The notes under the pieces are model-generated. The model was not told the DNA's origin and did no database searches. It worked only from the letters and a program-made list of their open reading frames with translations. A program made the translations under genes and the position numbers. From Lojkania enalia (taxonomy: Eukaryota; Ascomycota; Dothideomycetes; Pleosporales): DNA of 30,129 nucleotides. Location of the stretch: the NCBI GenBank assembly GCA_010094045.1, contig ML986647.1, forward strand, positions 153,970 to 184,098. The letters are read 5' to 3'. Numbering within the stretch: position 1 is the stretch's first letter; each line of letters starts with the position of its first letter. Shown piece after piece: positions 10,380-21,639 of the stretch.

Positions 10380-10825
10380 TATACGTTAGTTAATTATCTA
10401 ATTTATTATATTTATATTCTTCTTATCTATTTTTATAGGCCGCTCTCTCTAGTATCTATAAGTAGTAACTGCTATATAAGCTATAATTATATAATATAAC
10501 TATAGCTCTTTTACTATTACCTATTATAGAAAAGAAAGATATAGATAATAGATTATAGTACCTTCTTACCTTTCTATAAGGCTTTAAATACGTAGATAGT
10601 AATTAGGGAAGATAATATATAGTAAGGTTTAGGCGACGAGAGAAGAATAGTTAAAGAAGGTAGCTAAGTTAAAAGTAGCAGCTTTAGCTAAAATAAAGCT
10701 ATATATAACTAGGAAAGTATAGTTAAGTATCTAGTTTTCTAAATAAGCCTACCTCTTTATTTATATTTAAGAGTAGGCTAGTAAATAGAGTATATAATAT
10801 TTTATCTAGGTTAAGGTTAGATTTA

Positions 10826-10954
10826 GAGTTTTTAGTACTAGAGTTAGAATTAAGGTAGAGTTTTTAGTACTAGAGTATAAGTTAGGTAGAGGTTCTTAGT
10901 ATTAAGGTTGAGGTTAGGGTAGAGTTCTTAGTACTAGGATATAAGATTAAAATA
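10826..10954 (+). repeat. tandem repeat, four units of 31-33 bp
   Basis: Units at 10826-10857, 10858-10888, 10889-10921 and 10922-10954 all begin GAG(G/T)T(T/C)..TTAGTA. Two are exactly 33 bp, i.e. 11 codons, reading EFLVLGYKIKI-like. This suggests the tract once encoded an 11-residue repeat. Confidence 0.8.
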
Positions 10955-11512
10955 GAGATACTCTATAAGGTTCCTCTATAATTATAGAAAATAATTATAT
11001 ATTATATATTTATTATAGTAAATTATTATAGTAGAGAACTAGTTTTATTTAAAGTAGCCTTTTCTAAGCTTAAGACTATCTAGAGATTATAACCCTAATC
11101 TAATAGAAGACTAAACTTCTTATAGTATCGCTTTACTAAATATATATCTTTATTTTAGATAGTAACCTACTTTACGTAAATTACGTTTATATTATAGTCT
11201 AGTATAGTTAGTATTATATAGTATAAGTTATATAAAAAATATATACTTTTAAAGAACCTAATAAAAAAAGCTTTAGTAGATTCTTAGAGAGCCTTAATTA
11301 CGCTCTGTTGCTAACGCATCTTACTACTATAAGTATCTTTCCTAACTATAGTAGTAATTTTACAGATTAGCCGCGAAAAAGGGAGTTTTTAAAGGAGGAT
11401 TTTAGTACTCTTATAATATTGTTTAATCTATTAAAGTATAATAGCTATATCCTATTAATATATAACTATAATAAAAACCTATAATAATTTACTCCTAGAG
11501 TAATAATAACGT

Positions 11513-11571
11513 TTTACTAGTATAGGCTTTATTAGTATAGGCATTACTAGTACAGGCTTTACTAGTATAAG
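11513..11571. repeat. short tandem repeat, about four units of 13-16 bp (TTACTAGTATAGGC-like)
   Basis: The stretch repeats TTACTAGTATAGGC / TTAGTATAGGCA / TTACTAGTACAGGC / TTTACTAGTATAAG. It lies in relic D; function unknown. Confidence 0.7.
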
Positions 11572-12491
11572 TATCTTACAAGCTAATTTAGCAGCGAGCT
11601 GTTTTTAGAGAAACTTACTACCTATTAAAACGATTTTAAATCGTGCTGTTCCTTAAATATAAGATATTATATATTAATAGTAGTAGAGTAGAGTAGTTAA
11701 TATTAATAATTAAGATTAATAGTATAAAGCTAAGTTAAGGTTTGTTAATAAATACCTAAAATATAAATATAGATGCTAAAATACGCACGTATTAAAAACT
11801 AGTACTAAATTAGAATTATAAAGTAAAGCTAATAAAGTATTTAGGCGTATATTATAAGAATACTATAATAAAAAACTATAATAACTTACTATTTTATAGA
11901 ACTAGTAGTATACTTTTTAGTAATAGTTTTTTATACTAAACTAGCTAATATTTTATATTTATTTAGATGAATATATATTTTATTATTACTTCTATCTAAT
12001 CTATACTAGTAGGTAGTATATATATTCGTCGCGTCGAGCTTAACACCCTACTATAACTCTTCTTCCTATTATACTCTTATTAGTATAACCCTAAATCTTC
12101 GATTTATTATATACTTTTATTATAGTTCCTATAAAATATTAACTATTAATATAGAGCCTATTAACGATAATTTTCTCGATAGTCTAGATAGCTTACTACT
12201 ACTAAAGCTACTAGAGCTACTAATTAGCTTCGACTAAGATAAGTACGTAAAGTTAATATAGGTAAGTAATTATACTAGTCTTTTATTACAGTTTACTAAT
12301 AAATATAGAACTAGTAGTTAGAAGATTATAAAATTAAATATGTCCTTTTACTACGCGGTTAAACTAGTTCTTAAAAAGGCCGTCTAACTAACCTTACAAT
12401 ACCCTTTAAAGGTATACTTAGTAATACTAAGTACGCTATCTAATAGAGAGATAAAGCTATATTACTTACTACTAAGGAGAAAGCTATTAAG

Positions 12492-12496
12492 AGTAC
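12492..12496. repeat. target-site duplication AGTAC, left of G2
   Basis: A perfect match to 21635-21639 immediately outside the two LTRs. It shows that 10380-12491 and 21640 onward were contiguous before insertion. Confidence 0.88.
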
Positions 12497-12775
12497 TATA
12501 ATAATGCGAAGAAATCGTTCTATGAAAAGCTTTATATATAATCTTATCTTAAAGCTTTTTACTTATCTTATTCTACCCCCAGCTCCGCCCCTTTTCCCTT
12601 CCGTATATAGTTGTATACTCCCTTATAAGTAGCTTAGTAGTTCTTCTATATCCTTTTATATAAGGCCTATAGGTGTTAATAGAATTCCTAGGTCCCTAAA
12701 CCCCTATACACTTCTATATATCTCTAAGTAGATTTATACTATATTTAGACCTATTATCTTACCTATACCGTTATA
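12497..12775 (+). repeat. 5' LTR of G2 (279 bp)
   Basis: Begins TATAATAATGCG (RIP form of TGTAAC...) and ends CCGTTATA (from ...TTACA). It aligns with 21358-21634 and with the reverse complement of 2877-3155. The primer site expected after 12775 cannot be assigned to a tRNA. Confidence 0.94.
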
Positions 12776-12959
12776 TTATATAGAAGAACTTAATACTACT
12801 AGTAATAGCTTCTTTAATAATATCGCATCGATTGTTTATTTAACTATATTTAAGTCTAAGATATACCTAATTTAGTTTAGATTATAATACTTATATACTA
12901 TTATATTAAATTATTTAGTTACCTAGATAAGATCTTAAAAATCTTCTATTAACTAAAGC

Positions 12960-14338
12960 CTTTAAGTTTAGAACTTCCTATCCTCTATAATTAGAATTAC
13001 CTTTAGAAAAGCCGCGTAGAGTGTATCTAGGTAGAAACTTAGAGACTACTAATAACCTATTAGAATTAGAGATAACTACTAATATCTAACTATAATTCAC
13101 CTTCTAATTTCTATACTAGAACCGATATACGTGTAAGTTATAGTAAGAGTAAGCTTCTATCTACGCGTGTAAAATAACCATTACCTCCTATAAAGGGCCC
13201 TACAACAGGCGGACCCCTCTCTATAAAGCCTATAATAAAGAACCTATCTAATTTAGAGGGAAATTAAAGTAAACTAACCCTTAAGGAATAAATTACAATT
13301 TTATAAGAGCAGATTATACACTTAATATAATAGAGAACTATTAGTTCTAATTAACTTCTATAAACTACTAAATTAGAACTAATAATATACTAGGAAACTT
13401 TTACAACTCCTCTAGTAAGAAACCTCTCAGCTACTCTTAAGCTCCTTTAAGCCTACCCTACTAAACGTACGCCTAAGATTAAAAGCTTTATAGATAGTAG
13501 TAAACCTATATTTAAATAATAGTAAGCCTCGATTTTAGACCAACTTAAGATTAATACGGATTACTATTAGATAGAGCGTATATATATAGTATTAGTATAA
13601 AGATATACCTCTAGTATTATAAAAGGGTATTTAGAGCTAAAATACCTAGCTAAATTAGACTAGTATTAGTTTAAGAATACTAAAGAAATAATTTCACTTT
13701 TATAATCGTATTTTATTATAGATAATAAAGAGATAGAGGTGTAACAGGCGTTTCAGGTCCTAAAAATAAATAAGAGAGAAGTATTCCTAACTTTTAAAGC
13801 TTGCTTTATTAGTATAGCTATTAGAAGATCTGTATCCTAATCTAAGTAGTTCTTCTATCTATAAGATAAGATTCTCTCTAACCTAAAGATACTAAACCTT
13901 AGCTTTAAGCTTATATAGAAAGGCTCCTTTAATACTATAGTTGTCTACTTAATAGCCTATAATATAGAAAGGAGGAGTATTTCTAGCCTCTTAGAACGAA
14001 TTATTAACCTATAGGTTACAGCTAAAATAAATTCGGATTAGTACTAGAAGGTTTCTGAGAGTTTATCTAAAGTAACCTATAATCTAATACTATTCCAATC
14101 TACTCTAGTATTAATACCTTATTCTACTACGATCGCTCTCTAATAACCTAGTAAAACTCTTATATCTAAAAGGTATATAACCCTAGGTAATTATTATAAT
14201 TATAGTAAACTAGGATACTTTATAAACAAATATACAGTTCTTAAAATATAAGAGATAGAGGTTAAATAAGAGAAGATTAAAGAAGAAGAGTTTTTAAACA
14301 TAAATAAGTACTACCTAAATAGTTCTTAGGTAGGAAAT
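12960..14338 (+). pseudogene. gag remnant of G2 (pre-gap copy)
   Basis: Plus-strand capsid/nucleocapsid remnant, codon phase congruent to 2 mod 3. Capsid-like blocks are readable at 13793-14130 (FKACFISIAIRRSVS, then SSLLERIINL). The CCHC zinc knuckle at 14192-14233 reads Y-Y-N-Y-S-K-L-G-Y-F-I-N-K-Y, all Cys/His changed to Tyr while C-X2-C-X4-H-X4-C spacing is retained. The start is unclear because candidate ATG codons would have become ATA; 12960 is approximate. The end is set at the candidate frameshift site. The part from 13449 is duplicated after the gap. Confidence 0.8.
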
Positions 14339-15381
14339 AGAAACGCCTAGAAAAACTCTCTATCTTAGACTTAAATAAGTATAATTTATTAAACATCGAT
14401 TTGTTATATTTATTTAGAGGAAAGTATTTCTAAATTCCTACCGTTCTATATTTAAAAGATGTTAGTATACAACTAAACGCTCTTATTAATACTAGTACCT
14501 AAGGTTTTCTATTTTTTAATTCTATAATAGTTAGATTACTCTCCTAAGCCCTATATATATTAATATAGTACTTACCCTTTAAAATTACTGTTAAAGGTTT
14601 TTAGGACCGAATTTAAATTCTAGTTAATTAGTATATCTACTTATACCTGTAAATTAATAGGAGAACTATCTAAAACTACCCTTTTATTATTATAGATCTA
14701 GGTACTTAGGATTGTATTATTAGTATTAAATAGTTATATTATTTTCAACTCTAGCTAGATACGGATAAAAATCGGATTATATAGCCTTCTAAGTATTCTA
14801 CTACTTATAATTCTTTACCTCCTCTTCTTATATAATTAACTTAGCTAATATATAATAAGGAGGTAGAGCTAAATATCTAATAACGCGACGCTCTATAGAA
14901 AAAGAACTAGTATTAATAGTCCCGCAGTTTAACTATCTATTATATTAAGGGTCTACTAAGACTACTAAAACTATATTAGTCTTCTATAGCTTATAGTCTA
15001 AATAAACTTAGAGCTCCTATATACCTGTATATAATAAAGTCCGAACCTAATCTAAAGAAAGTCTATTCTTCTATTATCGCTCTTATCTTAGCTAATACTT
15101 TCTACTTTAATATAAAGAGAAAAGAGAACGAGTTTTTCTCTACATCTCTATACAAAATCGAGCGGCTAATCAAAGATAAGTAAGCTCTAGAGCTAGAAGA
15201 TAAGACTGAAAATAAAGTACTAGTAAATCTCCGATTACTATTTAAATACTATAGATATTAGGATATATTTAATAAAACTGCGGCTTATTAATTACTAGAA
15301 TACCGCCTTTACAATTATAAGATTATCCTTATAGAACCCCTTTCTAATAGTTACAGCCTATTATATAAGTAGAATATTAAG
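13449..15381 (+). repeat. assembly duplication, first copy (1933 bp)
   Basis: Matches 15392-17324 over its whole length with a constant offset of 1943. By eye I found a single difference (T at 13700, C at 15643). The copy ends exactly at the N run and the second begins right after it, as when two overlapping contig ends are scaffolded without merging. Confidence 0.95.
14339..15381 (+). pseudogene. 5' part of pol of G2, pre-gap copy (protease and linker)
   Basis: Protease motif QLNALI-NTS-T at 14470-14499, with NTS codons at 14488-14496 (family ALIDTGA; catalytic Asp and the Gly lost). Codon phase is congruent to 1 mod 3, i.e. -1 relative to the gag phase at 14192. After the protease comes a poorly conserved linker full of TAG/TAA. 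The piece ends at the assembly gap and is repeated at 16282-17324. Confidence 0.82.
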
Positions 15382-15391
15382 NNNNNNNNNN
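15382..15391. other. assembly gap (10 N)
   Basis: Ten unresolved bases. The flanking 1933-bp repeat indicates an overlap rather than missing sequence. Confidence 0.99.
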
Positions 15392-17324
15392 AAGCCTACC
15401 CTACTAAACGTACGCCTAAGATTAAAAGCTTTATAGATAGTAGTAAACCTATATTTAAATAATAGTAAGCCTCGATTTTAGACCAACTTAAGATTAATAC
15501 GGATTACTATTAGATAGAGCGTATATATATAGTATTAGTATAAAGATATACCTCTAGTATTATAAAAGGGTATTTAGAGCTAAAATACCTAGCTAAATTA
15601 GACTAGTATTAGTTTAAGAATACTAAAGAAATAATTTCACTTCTATAATCGTATTTTATTATAGATAATAAAGAGATAGAGGTGTAACAGGCGTTTCAGG
15701 TCCTAAAAATAAATAAGAGAGAAGTATTCCTAACTTTTAAAGCTTGCTTTATTAGTATAGCTATTAGAAGATCTGTATCCTAATCTAAGTAGTTCTTCTA
15801 TCTATAAGATAAGATTCTCTCTAACCTAAAGATACTAAACCTTAGCTTTAAGCTTATATAGAAAGGCTCCTTTAATACTATAGTTGTCTACTTAATAGCC
15901 TATAATATAGAAAGGAGGAGTATTTCTAGCCTCTTAGAACGAATTATTAACCTATAGGTTACAGCTAAAATAAATTCGGATTAGTACTAGAAGGTTTCTG
16001 AGAGTTTATCTAAAGTAACCTATAATCTAATACTATTCCAATCTACTCTAGTATTAATACCTTATTCTACTACGATCGCTCTCTAATAACCTAGTAAAAC
16101 TCTTATATCTAAAAGGTATATAACCCTAGGTAATTATTATAATTATAGTAAACTAGGATACTTTATAAACAAATATACAGTTCTTAAAATATAAGAGATA
16201 GAGGTTAAATAAGAGAAGATTAAAGAAGAAGAGTTTTTAAACATAAATAAGTACTACCTAAATAGTTCTTAGGTAGGAAATAGAAACGCCTAGAAAAACT
16301 CTCTATCTTAGACTTAAATAAGTATAATTTATTAAACATCGATTTGTTATATTTATTTAGAGGAAAGTATTTCTAAATTCCTACCGTTCTATATTTAAAA
16401 GATGTTAGTATACAACTAAACGCTCTTATTAATACTAGTACCTAAGGTTTTCTATTTTTTAATTCTATAATAGTTAGATTACTCTCCTAAGCCCTATATA
16501 TATTAATATAGTACTTACCCTTTAAAATTACTGTTAAAGGTTTTTAGGACCGAATTTAAATTCTAGTTAATTAGTATATCTACTTATACCTGTAAATTAA
16601 TAGGAGAACTATCTAAAACTACCCTTTTATTATTATAGATCTAGGTACTTAGGATTGTATTATTAGTATTAAATAGTTATATTATTTTCAACTCTAGCTA
16701 GATACGGATAAAAATCGGATTATATAGCCTTCTAAGTATTCTACTACTTATAATTCTTTACCTCCTCTTCTTATATAATTAACTTAGCTAATATATAATA
16801 AGGAGGTAGAGCTAAATATCTAATAACGCGACGCTCTATAGAAAAAGAACTAGTATTAATAGTCCCGCAGTTTAACTATCTATTATATTAAGGGTCTACT
16901 AAGACTACTAAAACTATATTAGTCTTCTATAGCTTATAGTCTAAATAAACTTAGAGCTCCTATATACCTGTATATAATAAAGTCCGAACCTAATCTAAAG
17001 AAAGTCTATTCTTCTATTATCGCTCTTATCTTAGCTAATACTTTCTACTTTAATATAAAGAGAAAAGAGAACGAGTTTTTCTCTACATCTCTATACAAAA
17101 TCGAGCGGCTAATCAAAGATAAGTAAGCTCTAGAGCTAGAAGATAAGACTGAAAATAAAGTACTAGTAAATCTCCGATTACTATTTAAATACTATAGATA
17201 TTAGGATATATTTAATAAAACTGCGGCTTATTAATTACTAGAATACCGCCTTTACAATTATAAGATTATCCTTATAGAACCCCTTTCTAATAGTTACAGC
17301 CTATTATATAAGTAGAATATTAAG
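15392..17324 (+). repeat. assembly duplication, second copy (1933 bp)
   Basis: Second copy of 13449-15381. It includes gag C-terminal half, the zinc knuckle (16135-16176), the candidate frameshift site (16275-16281) and protease NTS codons (16431-16439). It joins in phase to RT downstream, so this is the copy that continues into pol. Confidence 0.95.
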
Positions 17325-20290
17325 GAGCTAAAAGTAACTAAAAAGTATATTATAAATAATCTATAGTATAGGCATATTAAGTAGAATCGGAACCCTTTTA
17401 CATCTCTAATCCTTTATATCTATAAATCTAATAGTAACTTATATATCTGCGTAGATTATTATAAACTTAATACTCTTATTTATAAGAATATATATTTAAT
17501 ACCGTATATAGATAAACTCCTATCTAGGCTTACTAAAGTAGCGATTTTTACTAAGTTTAATATTCGCGCGGCCTTTAATAAGATTAGAATAGATTCTAGT
17601 TCTAAGGAATATACTACTTTTTAGACTTGATACGAAACCTATAAGTATAAAGTTCTACCTTTTAGATTATATAATAGTCTAGTAACTTACTAGTATTATA
17701 TAAATAACGTATTAATTAACTACCTAAATAACTTCTATATTACTTATCTAAATAATATTCTTATCTACTCTAAAGACGAGGTAATATATACTATCTATAT
17801 TAAGAAAGTTCTTAAGAGATTACGTTAAGTAGGGTTATAAGTTAATATTAAGAAGAGCGAATTCTATATTACCCGAACTAAATATCTTAGCTATATCCTC
17901 TTAAATAAAGGCCTTAAGGTTAACTTAGAGAAGGTAGAAGTACTACATAACTAGCAGCTACCTACTACTATAATAGGTGTAAAATCCTTCTTAGGTTTTA
18001 CTAGATTCTATTAATAGTTTATACAAGAATTCTCGCGTGTTATAAAGCTAATTATTATACTATAAAGCCCTATAACCCCTTTTATATAAACTTTAGAATG
18101 TAATATTACTTTTAAGAAATTAAAGTCAGCCCTATTAAGTATACCTATACTCTACTACTTTAACCCTACGTTAGAAATAAAAATAGAAACCAACGCTTCT
18201 AATAGAGTAGTTATAAGAGTACTATTATAGAAATATTCTAATAGAAAATAGTACCCTATAGCATTTTATAGTAAAGTTCTATCTAGTTTAGAACTAAACT
18301 AGGAGATTTATAATAAGAAACTATTCGCAATTATTACTGTATTTAAGTAATAGAGGGTAGAACTTATTTTAGTAGCTACTAGGACTCTAGTATATACTAA
18401 TTATCGTTTACTTGAATATTTTATAACTATAAAGGTACTTAATACTTATTAAATTTATTAGACTAAAGAATTAGCTTAGTATTAGTTCCGAATCGAGTAT
18501 ACCCTAGGTAAGAATAATATTAGAGTAGATATCCTTAGTTATTATAAATAAGATATAGAAAACTTAAAAGCAGCTTAAATTAACAACTAGTTAAGAGTTC
18601 TATTTAGACTATATCAACTTTACCCCCAAATTAATACCGAATTAGTCTAGTCCTATATTACCTAAATAATAACTTAAGCGGCTATACTAAATGTTATTAA
18701 AGGCTAGGAGTAGATTATATTACTAGACTCTCTAGAATTAATTAACGTATTACTATAGGAAAACCGAGCCTCCTTCGCGTAGGAACGCACCCTTTTACCC
18801 TACAAATATTAGATAGAGAATAGACTACTCCTCTATAATAATTACTTATATATTCTATTAGATTTAGGCTTTTATATGCGACTTATATAAGAGGTTTATA
18901 ACTAAGTATCCTCCGCATACCTAAGCGCTACTAAAATCTATTAGTTACTATTCTAAAAGTACTACTAGAAGAGTATAGAGGCTACTTATAAATAATATAT
19001 ACGGAATTACATTTTATACTATAAAGCTTATCTAATATAAACCCGAACCCTAGGTTTTATCTACCTACTTCCTATATTAAATCGACTAATATAGTACCTA
19101 TATATTAATTTTAAGGATTTTCCTATAGATAAGTCCGGATATAATTAGATTATAGTAGTAATCGATTACCTATCTAAATAAGCGGTGTCTATTCTCTACT
19201 ATCGTATAATTAACATATAGGAAATAGCCGAATTATTTATTTAATAGGTATACCACTTTAGCTATACGCCCGAAACTATTATTTTAGACTAAGGACCTTA
19301 GTTTATATCTAGTTTCTAGTCCGAATTCTGCTATATTTTAGGCGTAAAGATTAAACTATCTACTATTTATTATAAAGAGACTAATAGATAGACAGAGATT
19401 ATAAATAAGTATATCGATTAGAGACTACGCTCTTTTATATTCTTCTACTAGAATAACTAGAGTTCTCTATTACCTATAATTAACCGAGTATAAATAACTC
19501 TACCCTATATAACTATTAGAATATTCCTATATTAGATCCTATATAGATCTAAGCCCTATTAGAGTTAGGATTAAAAATATTCTATTAATCCTATTACTAT
19601 AACAGATAAATTAAATTGTAAAGATACTTTAGCTTTAGTAACTCGTATATATATAGTCTAAAAAACCGTAAAAGCTAATATTAAAAAGGCTTAGGATCGT
19701 ATATAATCTATTATTAACTATTACCAGCGACCGATTAATTAGTAGATTAGTAATATAGTCTACTTAAATACTAAAAATCTTACGGTCTAAAGATCAAGCC
19801 GAAAGCTATCTAATTAATAGAAGAGCCCTTTTAAAGTACTAGAATAGGTTAGAAACTTATACTATCTACAGCTACCCTTAGGGTTGAGAATATATAATAT
19901 CTTTATACTAAACCTACTATATAAGAACCCCTAGGACCCTCTATTAGGGTAAGAAGCTCTAAAACCACCCGCTATTGCTATTAAAGGGGTAGAAGAGTAG
20001 GAGGTTAAGAAAATACTAGCTAGTAAGCTATATTATAAGACTCTTAAATACCGTATAAAATGGGTAGGATATAATCCTAACCCGGTCTAGTATAAAGCCT
20101 TAAATTTTATAGGTTCGTCTTATAAGCTAAGAGCTTTTTATAATAAGTATCCGAATTAGCTAGGACCCCTAAAAGCTCTAACTAAATAGATTAAAGTATA
20201 TAAGAATAGTATAGAAAATATAAATTATCTAGTAGACGATAATATATAAGAGTTAAGTAGTAGATTTAAAAACTAAAGTATAGACCCGAA
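16282..20290 (+). pseudogene. pol remnant of G2: protease, RT, RNase H, integrase, chromodomain
   Basis: One phase (codon start congruent to 0 mod 3) holds throughout. Protease NTS at 16431; RT from about 17220, with VDYYKLN near 17450, FTKFNIRAAFNKIRI near 17547, and active site YLNN at 17745-17756 (family YLDD, both Asp lost). RNase H ETNAS at 18186-18200 (family ETDAS). Integrase: zinc-finger region near 18990-19025 with Cys read as Tyr; catalytic triad Asp 19164 (in VVIDYLSK), Asp 19287 (in ILD-G), Glu 19395 (in TNR-TEI). Chromodomain YRIKWVGYNPNPV at 20049-20090 (family KWVGYDPDPVW). Stops occur at former Trp and Gln codons but I see no net indel over about 3.7 kb. The chromodomain places it in the chromoviruses, which target heterochromatin. 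Confidence 0.94.
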
Positions 20291-21343
20291 ATTACTCCTC
20301 TATAAAATCTAGAGGGTCTAATAGTAGGCTGTTGGATACTTCCCTAGTCCTCTCCTCCTCTACCCTCCTTCCTCTTTCTTCCCTCTAAACTCCCTCTAAA
20401 CCTTCTCTACCTTATTTTTAACCGCCCGAGAGTACTGTAATATCAGCTTAAAGGTTAGATACTAGAGTCTCTAAGGCTGAAACCCGACGGAATAACTTAG
20501 TACTCTAGTAGAATAAAGCTACCTAGATACTAGCTTTAAAAAGGCTAGCTTCTTAACTCTTTACAACCTAGGTTATAAGCGCTAGGCTGTAAGCGGACTC
20601 TAAAATAGCCTTAAAGGCTATCTTTTTATCCTCCTTATCTCCTATATATTAAACTACTACTTACAGTTTAAGATAGCCCTAGAAGACTAGAAACTCCTCC
20701 TTATAGTAGGAGGGGATCTATAAGTACGTTAGTAGTAAGTACTCTACTAGTATTAGATACGATTTATATAGGGTTGTACTTTTTATTTTATAAGATATAA
20801 TACTTACATTTTTTTAATCTTAGAGACTAAAAGATAAATATTATATACTACTTACGGGCGAGCGTATATATAGTTTAAAGGTAGATAATTTAGAAGGCCT
20901 TTAAAAAGGCTCTAGAAGGTAGGTAGAGTAGTATATTAATTAATTTTTTTCTATAAGGCGTTAGTAATACTTTAATAATTAACGGTTTTAGAGACGTATA
21001 ATAATATATATAGAGTAGAAGTTGTTATTTAGTTAAGGAAGCTTAGTTAATAGTAACTTAGCAATATACTAAGGCTAGTAAACACTCGTTACTATACGCG
21101 ACGAAATTACAATATTAATAAACTGTTATAATAGTAGTTACTAGCTAATATATAGGTTAATTATACTTACTATAAAAATCTTACTTAACATTATATTAAT
21201 ATATAAATATATCTCTATAAGTAACTATATATATTAGCTCTTACTAATAAATGCCTTTTTAAAGAAATTTCTTTATACTAGAACCTATCTATAATAGCCC
21301 CGATTCTCTCTTAAACTAGTATAGATAGGAACTATCAGCCTAT
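20291..21343 (+). other. non-coding 3' tail of G2
   Basis: About 1.05 kb between the last chromodomain-linked codons and the polypurine tract, with no recognisable domain on either strand. It starts with a pyrimidine-rich stretch (20340-20410). Two small hairpins are visible: TAGCC/GGCTA around 20605-20622 and CCTCCT/AGGAGG at 20696-20713. It could be a long 3' untranslated region or hold an old nested fragment. Confidence 0.5.
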
Positions 21344-21354
21344 AAAAAGGGGGG
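21344..21354 (+). other. polypurine tract of G2
   Basis: AAAAAGGGGGG three bases before the 3' LTR, the expected plus-strand primer position. Confidence 0.85.
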
Positions 21355-21357
21355 TAG

Positions 21358-21634
21358 TATAATAATACAAAGAAATCGTTCTACGAAAAGCTTTATATAT
21401 AACCTTATCCTAAAGCTTTTTACTTATCTTATTCTACCCCCAGCTCCGCTCCTTTTCCCTTCCGTATATAGTTATATACTCCCTTATAAGTAGCTTAGTA
21501 GTTCTTCTATATCCTTTCGTACAAGGCCTATAGGTGTTAATAGAATTTCTAGGTCCCTGAACCCCTACGTACTCTTATACCTCTAAGTAGATTCGTACCG
21601 CATTTAGACCTATTATCTTACCTGCGCTATTACA
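21358..21634 (+). repeat. 3' LTR of G2 (277 bp)
   Basis: Begins TATAATAATACAAAG and ends CGCTATTACA, with the terminal CA intact. It aligns with the 5' LTR, differing mostly by transitions. Confidence 0.94.
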
Positions 21635-21639
21635 AGTAC
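21635..21639. repeat. target-site duplication AGTAC, right of G2
   Basis: Identical to 12492-12496. Confidence 0.88.

Larger units (their letters stand above)
10380..12491 (+). other. unassigned RIP-degraded relic D, left part
   Basis: Coding-like but unrecognised sequence between transposon A and G2. Its continuation after G2 is at 21640-22503. Plus-strand reading near 10640-10700 gives LKKVAKLKVAALAKIKL, a Lys/Ala-rich possible helix; 10826-10954 holds a 33-bp (11-codon) tandem repeat; near 12140-12290 a reading gives EPINDNFLDSLDSLLLLKLL. TAG/TAA stops are frequent. It might be a non-autonomous element, an unfamiliar transposon or a captured host fragment. I could not match it to a family, find terminal repeats, or decide the strand with certainty. 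Confidence 0.4.
12497..21634 (+). mobile_element. full-length Gypsy chromovirus G2 (same family as G1), with assembly gap
   Basis: LTRs 12497-12775 and 21358-21634 are flanked by AGTAC. The internal order is gag, protease, RT, RNase H, integrase and chromodomain, typical of chromoviruses. A 10-N gap at 15382-15391 separates two near-identical 1933-bp copies of the gag/protease segment. G1 has only one such segment, so the real element is about 7.2 kb. Everything is RIP-mutated and non-coding today. A tail of roughly 1 kb lies between the chromodomain and the polypurine tract. Confidence 0.95.

Noticed and set aside
11628..11643. ACGATTT/AAATCGT inverted repeat as an operator or terminator
   Set aside because: A 7-bp palindrome in A/T-rich DNA is expected by chance and no gene is adjacent.
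14293..14299. T TTA AAC heptamer in gag phase of G2, a classic slippery sequence
   Set aside because: The G1 copy reads TTTTAGAC at this place, so the heptamer is not conserved and probably arose by mutation. Pol-frame similarity also begins further downstream.
13449..17324. A genuine tandem duplication inside G2
   Set aside because: Near-identity in a RIP-mutated region, exact abutment to the N run and absence from G1 fit an unmerged contig overlap better.
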